Part shown: in pieces, positions 1 to 11,800 of the stretch
Position numbering within the stretch: position 1 is the stretch's first letter
Layout of the letters: the number at the start of each line of letters is the position of its first letter
DNA from: Emydura subglobosa
Lineage: Eukaryota; Chordata; Testudines; Chelidae
Assembly: GCA_007922225.1 (NCBI GenBank)
Contig: ML679989.1
Span: forward strand, 20,030,915 to 20,094,914
Direction: 5' to 3'
DNA length: 64,000 nucleotides
The notes under the pieces: model-generated
What the model was told of the DNA's origin: nothing
What the model saw: only the letters and a program-made list of their open reading frames with translations
Databases searched by the model: none
Made by a program: the position numbers and the translations under genes

Positions 1-870
1 ATGCAGTATTCAGTGTGTGGGCATACCAAGAATTTATATAGTGGCTTTTTATGATATTTTCTGTTTTATTTCCCTAATGGTTCCTAGCATTCTGTTAGCT
101 TTTTTGACTGCCACTGCACATTGAGCAGGTGTAGTTAGAAAACTAGCCACGCTGACTCCGAGATCTCTTTCTTAAGTGGTCACCGCTAATTTAGACCCCA
201 TCATTTTGTATTTTCATTTTCCAACGTGCATTACTTTGCACTCATCCAACACTGAATTTCATCCTGTCATTTTCTTGCTCAGTCATTCAGTTTAGTGAGA
301 TCGCTTTGTAACTCTTCACAGTCAGCTTTGGACTTACCTGTCTTGAGTAACTGTGAATCATTTGCAAACTATGCCACCTCACTGCTCACCCCTTTAGCAG
401 ATCATTTGTGAATCTGTTGATTGGCACAGGTCCCAGTACAGATCCTTGGGGGACCCTGCTATTTACCTCTCTCTACTGTGAAAACTGACCATTTATTCCT
501 ACCCTTTGTTTCCTATCTTTTTAACCAGCTACTGATCCATGAGAGGACCTTCCGACTTCTCCCATGACTGCTTAGTCCACTTAAAAGACTTTGATGAGGA
601 ACCTTGTCAAAGGCTTTCTGAAAGTCCAAGTACACTATATCCACTGGATCACCCTTCTCCACGTTTGTTGACCCTCTCAAAGAATTGTTGTAGATTAGTG
701 AGGCATGATTTCTTTTTACAAAAGCCGTGTTGACCCTTCCGCAATAAATCATGTTCATCTATGTCTCTGAGAATTCTGCTCTTTACTATAGCTTCAGGCA
801 ATTTGTCCGGTACTGACATTAGGCTATTGGCCTGTAATTACCAGGATCGTCTCTCAAGTCCATTCTCCAG
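1..870 (-). mobile_element. CR1 LINE fragment, reverse transcriptase region, degenerate
   Basis: Read on the minus strand, 758-513 gives the reverse-transcriptase words VDIVYLDFQKAFDKVPHQ and LSWISSWLKR. Further downstream come traces of S-V-L-G-P-V and N-D-L. This is the pattern of CR1-clade LINEs. Stops and shifts break the frame, so it is a dead copy. Its 3' part runs off the left edge of the window. The 870 boundary is approximate. Confidence 0.8.
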
Positions 871-2610
871 ACACTGTAATGAGAACCCCAAGGCCTCTAA
901 ATCACCTGCCCATCACTCCCTGAAGCATTTACAACACACACCTTCTCCCACAGGGGCAGGTTATCTGTGACCAGCACTGAACGCAGCTGGCACCAACGGA
1001 AACCACCAGTTTCAGGCCCTGCTGGGGTTTCTGATCATTCAATACACTAACACAGAATGAGAGGGGAAAGCAAAGAGTCTTTACTCTGGCCTAGCCACCA
1101 GAAAGACCAGGTGTTCCCACCGAGGCACAGCTCCCAGGCAGTCAGGGAGAGCAAAACCAGAATCCCTGTGCTCTTTAGTGTCACTAAATTACACTCACAG
1201 GGCAGCTTGCTGTGCGTGTGTATGTGCGCATGCCTTTGTGTGTGCATGTGTGCTTGTGCATGCGTGAGTACTGCCCACCTGAGAATTCAAAAACGATGCA
1301 TCTGGCCACTCAGTTTAAAGGGACTGGCTTTAAAATCATGAGTTGTTTTGTTTTTTTTAAACAAAGTTCTTCATTTCCTTTCTTTTGTGAGCCTTTATTG
1401 GTAGAAACAAATAGAAGCTGAGATTCTCCCATATTCACATGACTCCAGGTGCTGGGGCTTTGAGAAAACACCAATATCACAAGACTCTCAATAAAATCCT
1501 GAGAGAGGATCACACTGTGAGCATGTGGCTAGGCACGGCAAGGGGCAGTGGGAGGAAGCTCTGGTTATTGCAGACAGACTGGTGGATACCGTGTGACACG
1601 GAGCGACAGTGCTGGGTAAACAGACCCAATGCAGTTTCTAAAGCAAAACCTTCCCAAGGCTGCAGAGGTGAGCTAAGGCACAAGAACCTGAAAAGAACCA
1701 GAAACCATTCTAAACAGACAGCCACTCTCTGAGAAAAGCCTCAGGAATGTCCCAGCCCAGCACCCTGGAGATGACAGCCAGCTGGCTGGTGTCGTCAGGT
1801 TTTAACACTGCACCCATCACCGTGTTATCTGAGCACCTGTCTCATCTATAAACTTTCCCACAGCCCCTGACCTCAGTGTGACAATCATTTTTTATATGCT
1901 GGGGTTGGAGGGCATGAGGGGGAGGCAGGGGGCAGTGTGAGAAGCTGAGAAGCTGAATAAAGGAACACCACAGAACTGACAAGGGTTAAAAACCGAAGAG
2001 AAACAAACAAGGAAAAGAGGGAATGAAAGGAAAGTCGCTGGTGCCATCACTCCCAACCTGTCTATCTGGGCTCACTAAGTTGGAAGCTCTCTAGGACGGG
2101 AACCTGTCCTTTCTGGGTGTTCATTCTCACAAGTGCCCACAGCATGCCAGTCAATCATAATATCAGCTGTGCCAAAACACATGCTAATCATTCCCCAGCT
2201 GGTCCTGCTGACTCTGCCTCTCTGGCTTAGACTGTGAGCTCATCGAGGCAGGGGTCTGCACAGCCCCCAGCCCAATGGGGCTCTGAACGGGTCGGCGTCT
2301 CTCGATGTCATTGCAGTAGAAATGTTCAATGCTAGTGGGGTCATGGAACGGCTGCTTTCGCCCTCTTGCACAGCACCAGCACTAGCCAGCAATGAACGGT
2401 AACTGTCTGTCCAACGCCATCCCGTTTCTGCTGTCTGTTAGCAGCCACGTTCAGGGAGATGCTACAAGAGCTAAAGCAGCACAAAAAGCCAAGACCCAAG
2501 ATGTATCAGATTCTTCCCAATGTATTAGAACCTAAGGCAGGCATTTGTGTTTACAGAAATAACCAGACCATGTCCCTCCCTGACCTGCTGGGCAGGCTGC
2601 TCGCGTAGAG
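871..2610. other. Intergenic or intronic DNA with a TG-rich microsatellite and L2-like tails
   Basis: No exon was recognised. A degenerate TG/TATG microsatellite lies at 1211-1268. Stretches at about 2080-2130 and 2225-2300 (gactgtgagctc…gaggcagggg) resemble the 3' tail of L2/CORE-type elements. If RGS3 continues to the left, this is RGS3 intron. Confidence 0.4.
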
Positions 2611-3890
2611 AATCAAAGAATCATAGAAGCGTAGGGTTGGAAGGGACTCAGGAGATCATCCTGCTCACCCCCTGCTCAAAGCAGGATAAGCCCAACTAAA
2701 TCATCCCAGCCAGAGCTTTGTCAAGCCAGTCCTTGAAAACCTCTAAGGATGGAGAGTCCACACCTGTCTAGGTCACCCATTCCAGTGTGTCACCACCCTC
2801 CTAGGGAAAATGTTTTTCCTAATATCCAACCTAGACCTCCCCACTGCAACTTGAGACCATTGCTCTTTGTTCTGTCACCTGCCACCACTGAGAACAGCCT
2901 AGCTCCATCCTCCCCAGAACCCTTTTTCAGGTACAGTAGTTGAAGGCTGCTATCAAATCCCCCCTCACTCTTCTCTTCTGCAGACTAAACAAGCCCAATT
3001 CCCTCAGTTTCTCCTCATAAGTCATGTACCCAAGCCCACTAATCATTTTTATTGCCCTCTGCTGGACTCTATCCAATTTGTCCACATCCTTCCTGTAGTG
3101 GGGGGCCCAAAACTGGACACAATACTCCAAATGAGGCCTCAGCAGTGCTGAATAAAGGGGAATAATCACTTCCCCTGATCTGCAGGCAATGCTCCTACTA
3201 ATGCAGCCCAATATGCCGTTAGCCTTCTGGGCAACAAGGGCACACTGCTGACTCATATCCAGCTTCTTGTCCACTGTAACCCCCAGGTCGTTTTCTGCAG
3301 AACTGCTGCCTAGCCAGGAGGTCCCCAGTCTGTAGCTGTGCATGGGATTCTTCCATACTAAATGCAGGAGTCTGCACTTGTCCTTGTTGAACTTCATCAG
3401 ATTTATTTTGACCCAATCCTCCAATTTGTCTACGGCACACTGATTCCTATCCTTACCCTCTACGGTATCTACCACTCCCCCCCCCCGCTTAGTGTCATCT
3501 GCAAACTTGCTGAGGGTGCAATCTACCCCATCTTCCAGATCATTAATGAAAATGTTGAACAAAAACAGCACAGCACCGACCCCTGGGGCACTCCACTTGT
3601 TCCCGGCTGCCAATTAGCCATCGAGCCATTGATCGCTACCCGTTGAGCCCGATGATCCAGTCAACTCTCTATCCACCTTATAGTCCATTCATCCAACCCA
3701 TACTTCTGTAACTTGCTGATAAGAATACTGTGAGAGACCGTATCAAAAACTTTGCTAAAGTCAAGGTATATCACATCCACTGCTTTCCACATCCACAGAG
3801 CCAGTCACCTCTTCCTAGAAGACAATCAGGTAAGTCAGGCATGACTGTTCCTGATCAGCTTCCTCTCTTCCAAGTGCTTCAATAGGCTGG
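2610..3890 (-). mobile_element. CR1 LINE copy, 3' half, with 228-codon open reverse-transcriptase remnant
   Basis: The minus-strand frame 3613-2927 carries the reverse-transcriptase words NIFINDLEDG and FADDTK, then the CR1 C-terminal words HLEYCVQFWAPHY, DKLDRVQQRAIKMI and LRELGLFSLQKRR. The 3' end lies at about 2610, with the gaatcatagaa-type CR1 tail. Upstream reverse-transcriptase sequence (VVYLDF-type) continues to about 3890 in another frame, so at least one frameshift is present. It is 5' truncated and non-functional. Confidence 0.92.
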
Positions 3891-4089
3891 AATGCACTGA
3901 AGGGGAACAAACGGGTTGTACACAGAACCACACAGCCCTGCAGGCCAGTCACGTCCCCACACAGCCCACGGTCAGATGGAGGGAATCACTGTATGCAGTG
4001 TGGACCCATGTAAGCAGCATCTTTCCAACACTCCACCACCAGCTCCTTTCCAGAGGCAGGGTAGCAGATGACAAGAAAACGGGAGCAAA

Positions 4090-5250
4090 GTAAGGAGCTG
4101 CTCAGCCCTGCTCAGCCTGGGAGGGGCCAGGCTACACAGCTCAGGGAGCTGCTGTCATGCCAGTGAGCTGGGAAAAGGGATGGGCTGGCAATGCACTGCA
4201 GCCACTGCAGTTGTCAGGTCCCTGCAGCTGCAGGCCAAGTGTAAGAGGGTAGCTGGCCCATTACATGAAACTGCCAGGGCTCAGTGCCCTGTCCCAGAGC
4301 TGGGGCTCCCAGGTGGACCAGTGAAGAAAGTGGGGCAGCACCCGGGGGCTACAAAAGGTCAGTCAGAAGTCAGCCAGGAGAAGGGAGGCTGAGAGCTGCC
4401 CGAGACAGACGACGGTTCCTGTGGGAAGGCTAACGGCAGGCGTGCAGAAAGAGGGGTTTGCTGGCTGGGGGAGCTGGAGAGGGCCGAAGGCAGGAGTAGA
4501 AGCAGAGGGAGATGCCTGCGGCTCTAAACTGGAGAGTCAGAGCCCAAGGCCAGAGAGGGCTGAGGGCAGGGGAGCTGTGGGGGCCTTACCTGCTGGAGAG
4601 CTGGCGCCAAGGCCCACGGAGGGCCAGCAGGAGTGAGGAGCGCTCCCAGCAGAGCGGCTCTGGCAGTGCCTGCTGGGAAGAGCAGGGCTGCAGCCTGAAG
4701 GAGGGGCTGGCGTTGCTATCCTGGCTGAGGAGCGGAAGAGGACAGATACGGAGCCTCTCTGTGATGGAGCAGGCTGGGGCGTGGTGAGAACAAGCACTGT
4801 ATGACAGGGGAGATGGGCTGTGTGCAGGGACTTGGTTTGCACCGGGTTGCTGTAATCAGCTGCCCCCAGGAAGGGAACTGTCAAAGTAAGAACCTGAAGT
4901 GAAGTCCTCTGGGTTACCTAAGAGGGAAACCGAGGCGAGGAGCCACTTGCAGGGCTGCCCAAGGGGGTGCCCCGAAGGAGGCCACTCATCTCCAGGGAGA
5001 CTAGCCCGGGGGACACCTCCGAACAGAGAGCAAAGGCCCAGTTCAAAGGACAGAGCCGCTTGGGCTCCAGCCAGCAGCAGCAATGTTAGCTGGCTGCAGA
5101 TGGGACAGGCCCAGCCATGTGAGCGGCAGAGGAAGAGCAGGAGATATTCTCAAAGGGGTGGGGACAAGGAGCATGGCTGGGGCAGATCTCACAGCGGAAC
5201 CCCTTATTTGGGCTGGTAAGTACTGAGGCCCCTTTCTGCTCCCGATCTGA
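4090..5250. mobile_element. GC-rich LTR-like repeat block
   Basis: A G/A-rich non-coding block (gagctgg, ggccagag, gggctgg words) resembles unclassified LTR-type repeats I associate with turtle genomes. No terminal repeats or target duplications could be read. Overlapping open frames on both strands show no protein family. Confidence 0.3.
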
Positions 5251-6081
5251 CGCTCACCCGCCCCAGTACGGGTGCGGTCCCAGCAAGCCAGTAACTCTGG
5301 AGTGGAAATTCCCACAGTATCTAAACGGGGAAGCTCGCCCCATTACACTGGAAACACTGGCCGGCGAGATGCTCATCAGCCATGCCGGGTTTCTCAAGCA
5401 GGAAGACAGATTATACTGATTTGCTGTAGCACAGTGCAGCAAGCAGCAGAAACAGGAAACATCACAATGGTCTTTAGTGCACCGGAGATGTCTCAATTGT
5501 TGTGCTCAGCAATACGCCTGTTCCTATTAATGTGCCATTCAGTTATTTGGGAGAGCAGCAGAAAGTCGCTGCCAAGAGGGACTGACAGCTTTTCATTTTG
5601 AATCGGACCACACGATTTTGCCACAGACTTGTGTAATCCATCACCAGGCATGTTTCTGGCAGCAGACGGCACTGAGCTGAATTCCTAGGGAAGGGAATTC
5701 TAAAGGTTATGCAAGGCAGAAAGAAACGTCCCTTTCTGGAGGGGCTCATTGTGCTTTCCCCACTAACTATCTGAAATGCGATGGAGCCAAGTTCTTCTGA
5801 CTTCCAGGAAAGAAATAGCAGATAGCTTCCTGAGAAACCAAGCAGGCGTGAAGGAGGGCAGGAGGCACACTCCAGTGCAACAGGAGCTGCAAAGCGAGCT
5901 TTAGGGCCAAAGTAACAGCCACAAGCAGAGTCAAGCTCTGAAACAAGTGCGGGATAAAGAAGCCGCCTTAGTTCTGACACCGAGGACCATTGAGTCACTC
6001 GGCTAGCATGCCCAGCTGTGAAATCTAATATGGCCCCTTCCAGGCTTTCGCCTGATGCCAGCAGAAAAGAACTTCACGAAG
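5251..6081. other. Unassigned intron or flank
   Basis: I recognise no exon or repeat here. The minus-strand 151-codon frame at 5998-5543 matches no family I know and has no plausible splice or start context. Confidence 0.4.
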
Positions 6082-6390
6082 GGGATGCCTACGCTTGGAG
6101 CTGGGGGTGTGATTCGCAGCTCGAGGAGAAATATTCACACTATCATCAAGCTAGCGGGCTAAAACCAGAGGGTAGCCTTGGCAGTGTGACTGGTGGGAGG
6201 GACTAGCACCCCAGGGACATACCTATGGGCTTGGCCAGTACGTACTCAGGGCTGGTAGCCCTTCCTGCTGCTCGAGCTGCTGCAGCTACGCTCTCCTCTT
6301 CGCATGCAAGTTCGATCAGAGCTCGTGTGAGTGTTTCTTCTTGAGCTGGGAGTCAGGTCCCCAGCTCCAAGTGCAGACATCCTCTGCGGG
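6082..6390. mobile_element. Palindromic non-autonomous DNA element with long terminal inverted repeats
   Basis: The arm starting near 6082 (ggatgcctacgcttggagct) is repeated in inverse orientation near 6385-6290 (ggatgtctgcacttggagct on the minus strand). Homology extends through cccagctcgaggagaaa and further, about 80-100 bases per arm. No target duplication could be fixed. The class is not assigned. Confidence 0.65.
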
Positions 6391-6899
6391 GCAACATTTC
6401 TGTGTCCGTTCTTTATAAATAACCAACACTGCGGGCGAGAGCCAAAAAAATTCTCACACAGAGTCAACCTCGTTTCTAAACGAGTTTGCTTCTCCTGTGT
6501 CAACCCGCAGTGGGTCTGCTCTCCCCAGATAGTCTAGTGGCTGAGTTCACTGGCAGAAAAGACCATGGAAACAGGAAATGCTGAGTGACTAGGGCAAAAG
6601 AAACAGAAACATACCATGTGACCTGTGCGTCCAAAACAGCTCAAGTATTCACTATCAAGAGCTCACAAAGCACTGGAACAAGCTCACAGCCAAGACTTGT
6701 TCCCAGCGATTTCAAATCAGTTGGAGAAAATCACAATCCAGCCATGGGAAATTCACAGACAGGAAGAGGCAAATGTCATCCGGTAAATCATGAGTTAGGA
6801 ACAACGGCCCAGCACTAGAGAATGCATGCTCAGCAGGAAGTGTGAGCTCCTAGTGCCATGTGCACAGGGCATCACGCAGCAGAGCCTGGTGTCTTGGTA
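6391..6899. other. Unassigned sequence
   Basis: No exon, RNA gene or recognisable repeat was seen. Composition is ordinary. Confidence 0.4.
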
Positions 6900-7017
6900 G
6901 GGTTGCCAGTTCTGGTTGGACGCTTCCTGGAGGTTTCATCCCATGACATCATCTTTAATTGAAGATGAATCTTTAATTCCTGGAGAGCCCAGGACAATCC
7001 TGGAGGACTGGCAACCC
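6900..7017. mobile_element. 118-base MITE with TA target duplication
   Basis: The ends are perfect 10-base inverted repeats, GGGTTGCCAG and CTGGCAACCC, flanked by TA at 6898-6899 and 7018-7019. Inside, cctggaggtttcat and tctttaattgaagat give further internal symmetry. A TA duplication fits Tc1/mariner-type or related elements. No coding capacity. Confidence 0.8.
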
Positions 7018-7019
7018 TA

Positions 7020-8391
7020 TTCCACTGCAACTTCAGGCCCCGGGCCAGGGTAGGAGATCTGGGCAATACAAGCATCAGTAACACCGGGTCAGAGGCACTT
7101 CATGAAGCCCCACCTCCACCCCCAGAACATCAGCCACTCCCACTCCTCCGCCAGGACCGAGGAGGTCTCCCATCAGTGAGATTTCTTCACCTGCACAAGT
7201 CTCGCAGCAGGACGAGCACTAGGCTCCCCCCTGAGCTGCGGGCTCTGACGCCAGTCTGCACGTCCCACCAACACAAACCATCAACACCAAGCAAATGAGC
7301 ATGTCAGTCCATCAGTGCCGTATCTAACATCCCCTCCTCAGTTCTCCGTCTCCCCACCACTGCCTCCCGCCCACCACCCACATCATCTCCAGCCTCGGCA
7401 GCTGCCTCCTGGGCAGAGAGGGTTCGTACACGGCCCCAGGTATGTTCGCGGCCCCAGAGAAGGAGTGGTGTGGAGCTGGGACCAGGCAGCCGAGACTGAG
7501 CGCTGTCTCCCAAACGAATGAACTGCTTCAGTACCCTCCCACCTCCAGAGCCGTCTGCTGGCAACGTTCCCTGCAACCTGCGCATCGGCAGGGGCGAGCG
7601 GGCAGGCGGCGTGAGAGGAACGCTCCCAGCCCAACCCAGCAGATGTCGGCATGCCAAGGCGTGGATGGGCGAAGCAGCCCTGGCTGGCTGTGGAGGGAAG
7701 CCGTAGGCGGACAAAGGAGGAAGTGGGGTAAGCAAAGGTTACTAGACCTTAGTCAGAGACCTGCGGAAGAAGCTGTTATGCTCTGTTAAAGCACCAGAAG
7801 GGAAACCTCAAGACTTCGTTTCCCTTGTCGTCTCTGCTTGCCACTGCTGTAAACAATACGGCACCGGCGGGGCGGGACGGGGCGGCTCAACACGGCAACT
7901 GCCCAGCACAGCAGGTTCCTGGGAAGGGATGGCCCATCATGCCAGGAAAAGAGCCCTGTCCATTCACCGTAAGAGCAAGGGACTGCCTCTGCAAGAGGCC
8001 TGCAGTTCCCTAAATATCAGAGGTCTTGCAAGGGCTCTGTGCAGCCCTGCAATATTAAACTACGGGAGACTGTCTTAGGGTAATAACGGGAAGAGCTGGC
8101 CCGGAATGCAGAAGGGAAGGGTCGCTAGGAAGGAAGTCTGGCTGTCTGTCCTGAGCTCTTCCCAGGGTGTGTATATCCAGCAGCACGTGAGAGGGGAGAT
8201 CATGTACTTCTGAGACCCTTGCAATACCAAGACCCCATGGGGTGACAGCATGCTGCCCGGGTCGCCCCCCTTCCTCACCAGGCCTGGATGAGCCAGCAAT
8301 CTCAGGGACCCATTTAGAGTCAGCAGCCGAGTAAATGTCCACCAAAGCCAGGCGTGAAGAAGCTTCAGCCTGCTGGCACACTCACCCTCAC
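7020..8391. other. Sequence beyond the exon 14 donor, no exon recognised
   Basis: I searched the minus strand here for the next RGS3 exon (SSEDLKF…TLEAHS) and did not find it. The GC-rich stretch 7850-7900 has several GGCGGG words. Overlapping open frames at 7304-7789 on both strands are GC-driven shadows. Confidence 0.4.
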
Positions 8392-8503
8392 CCTCTTGGA
8401 GTTTGACACTCTGCAGGTAAAGCGGATTCCTCAGCACATTGCAACGCCCTGGCTCATCTTCCTTGGTGAAGAGCAGCAAGTCAGAGTAGATGAAGACAGT
8501 CAC
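8392..8503 (-). CDS. RGS3: RGS3 exon 14 (PH-like region, last exon in window)
   Basis: It encodes VTVFIYSDLLLFTKEDEPGR, CNVLRNPLYLQSVKLQE and one base of Gly. Mammals read VTLFAYSDLLLFTKEDEPGRCDVLRNPLYLQSVKLQEG. The acceptor is ctccag at 8505-8504. Two donors six bases apart, gtgagg from 8391 and gtgagt from 8385, are both in frame. The first gives the mammalian length. The second would add Gly-Glu. The next exon, expected to encode SSEDLKF and the C-terminal PH-like helix, was not found in 1-8391 and probably lies outside. Confidence 0.96.
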
Positions 8504-8860
8504 CTGGAGGGTAAGATGACAACACAGAAGGCATCAGAAGCTCTTCCTTCTGCAGGCAGCCAACTTCATTGCCAAAGATCCTCCTTCCAGACTAGACAGT
8601 CGTCAGTCCCAAGAGTTCGCCTGGAACTCCAGGGCCTCCTTTCCAGCCCCGAGGCCTCTGGAGACACCCGGGTAATGAAGAGAGCAGTTCAGACCCTGCA
8701 AAACTCAGACTACTTCAAACGACAGACGTCTGCTAGCACCATCTAGTTATGAGTTATCACTGCTACCTTGCAGTTGGTTACTTACAGGTGACTTCTGGAG
8801 TCCTGTGATGGGAGGAATAAATGTGTCCAGAATGTAAGAGATGCGGTTGTTGTGCCCGCC

Positions 8861-8891
<31 letters not shown>

Positions 8892-11800
8892 CCTCCCCCC
8901 AGCTCTCTCTCAAACTCCCCCTTTCCAAGGTTTTCAAAGCCCAGGATGAAGGGCAGGAAATTATTTGATCTTATTGAAATTATTGGCCAAAGGAGAATAT
9001 TTGCAGGCACTTACTGGGGACAAACATGGATACTTCAAAAAATGATTATTTTGGCTGAGATTGGGATGCAAATATTGCAAAATACTGAAGTTACACGCCT
9101 CATCAGAGATTTAACTCCACTGAAACTCGGGAGAGGAATCTACTAGATACTTATGGCATTAGCTATTGAAACGGAAGGCAGATTTTCTTCCAGGTTTGTA
9201 CAGCACCTAGCACAACGTGGCCCTGATCCATGACTAGGGCTCGTAGGTACTCCTGCTGCAATAGTAATAAATAAAAAGCAAAAGAATCAACTTCTCCACC
9301 TCATGGGGCTCCACGACCCAGATGTTAGCATCTCTGTCCTGCCAGACAGTGTATGGCGCAGCTTGGTTATGAAAGGCACTAGCTGGACTCTGAGCTTGCC
9401 CAAGTCTCAGCCAGAAACTCAAAGTGTACATCCAAACCTAGATTTAAAAGGGGACGGGACAGACCCTTGGCAACCTCTTGAATTTCTTTCTCCTCTAACG
9501 CGGGTGCTTCCCTGTACAGCCAATAGGCACACCGGGGGAGGGATGAGAGAGCATGTGCCTCAAGCCGGTCTGCTGCAGTTCTCCCAGTTTCGCAGAACTC
9601 TGTATTTCGTCTCATGGTATCTCCCCTCTGTGTTTGGTTTTGAAGCTGAAATCAGTTCCCTTGCTACAGTAGTTTTCCTCCCTGCAGACAGGTTTGTGTT
9701 TGTCGTTCTCAGAACTAACCTGGCTTTATTTACCGATAAAACAAGCTTTGTGTTTGCCTCTCTCAGTGAGCAGAGTCCCTGCCCTGCTCTCACCGTACAC
9801 GCTGGGCTAGTGCCAAGCTCACCCCCTCCGGGGGTTTGGCGTGATTATGAACTTAAAGAGCAACACAGCACAAACCTCACCTTCTGCATGTGGCTCGTTC
9901 CAAGGGTCACTCCCTGGGGGATCCCTCCAGTCTGGCCCTAGCTCACTTTGCCTTGAAAGGAGACACTCCGGCATCTCTGTACTTTCAGACGGGAGCTAAC
10001 AGGAAACAGCCGAGTCAGCAAAATTGCTCGAGCTCCATGTGTGGGGCATTAGGACACAGGCATTGTCAGACTGGATCACTCATGATCCACCTGGCCCACT
10101 CTCCTGTCTCTGGCAGTGGCAGTACCGGCTGCGTCAGAAGAAAGTGTGAAAGCCTCACAGTGGGCAGATGGGGGATAATGTGACCTGTGCATTAGGTCTC
10201 TAAGGGTCCATCTACACTGGAATAAAAGACCCATGGCACAGCTGCACTGGCCTAGTCAGCTGACTTGGGCACATGGGCTAAAATTGCCGTGTAGACGTCT
10301 GGGTTCAGGCTGGAGCCCAGGCTCTAGGATCCTCCTCCCTCAAGGGGTCCCAGAGCTTGGGTTTGAGCCTGAACATTTACACAGCGGTTTTATAGCCGAG
10401 CCCGAGTCAGCTGACCCGGGCCAGCCATGGGTGTTTAAGTGCAGTGTAGACCTACCCTAATAGTTAGAAACCGGCTCAAGTCCTCAAGCCTGAGGTTCTC
10501 TTCCAAAATGTTTATTGTCATTCATTCTGACAGCTCTGGATATTCTTGTTATCCATATAAATGTCCAGCCTCTTTTTGAATCTTGTTAAACTCTTGGCCT
10601 CAGCAAGTTCCTGTGGAAAATGAGTTCCACAGTCTAATTATACCTTGTATGAAGCAGTGTTTCTGTTTGTCAATTTCAATTTGGCCCCCTTTAATTTCAT
10701 TCAATGCCCCCTTGTTCTTGTGTTATGAGACAGAGAACAAAAGCACCCCATCTCCCTTCTCCAGGCCATTCATTACTTTACAGACTTTTATCATGCTTCC
10801 TCTTACTCATCTCCTCTTTAAAGTAAACAATCTCTGTCTTTTCAATCTCTCTTCATAGGTTTTCCAGGCCCTTAGTCATTCTCATCATCCCAGAGCCTGT
10901 GTCTCACTCTCAAAGAAAAATATTACACTCATTTTGCAGACAGATATCCCTCTAAGCACAGTGAAGACAAATACAGAAATGCACTTGCTTTAGATGAGAC
11001 CGGGTCACAAACTGAACTTTCCATTCCATGGGAAATTCCAACATTTGACATTTGGATTTTATTTTTGTTCCACATCAAAATGAAAAGCTTCAATTTCAAA
11101 ATTTCCCACGAAACAAAAATTCCAGAAAATGTTGATTCAGAAGTATCAAAATGTTTCGTATTGATAATGTTGGTTCTTTTCCTTTCAACTATTTTACCGG
11201 AATATTAAATATAATATATTTTCTATGTAGTATTTAATATAACACAAAATGTAATAAAATTAATATTTTAATATATTAAATTCTAAACAAAAGGAATAGA
11301 ACCAATAAACTCAACACAGAATGTTTATAGCTGTCTGAAAATGACAATATTTTGACCATATTGAAATGACACAAGAAAGTCAAAATTAAACATTTCATCT
11401 TTTCCTGTCAAAAATGACATGCCAGGTGGAGGAGGAGGAGGGCAGAACAGAGGCCAGGCAGAGGCCAGTAGAGACTTTGATCAGATCTGTTTCAATGGAG
11501 TGCAGGAGGAGGAAGTTGGACTGGAGAGGCTCCGGGAAGAAACCAGAGGGCAACTCCAGACACAGGTTGCAGACACTGCGTTCAAGAAGCTAAAAGGGAA
11601 GGGGAGAAGGGAGATGGGGCAGTAAATGGAGAGGCAAGTAGGGTCAAGACAGAGACAGAACAGCATTTAGTTTTATAAGCCAAGCAGATTTGAACTGGAG
11701 ATCACAGAAACACAAACACACAACATACAATACCATTTCAAAGTCACTTTTCAGAGCAAACCTGTGCTTCAATTGGGCAAATGGAAAAATTAAAATCTGC

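Noticed and set aside
1211..1268. TG-rich tract as a coding Cys/Val repeat
   Set aside because: It is a degenerate TG microsatellite. The overlapping short frames are artefacts.
2927..3613. 228-codon minus-strand frame as a host gene
   Set aside because: It is the reverse-transcriptase C-terminal part of a CR1 LINE, truncated and frameshifted upstream.
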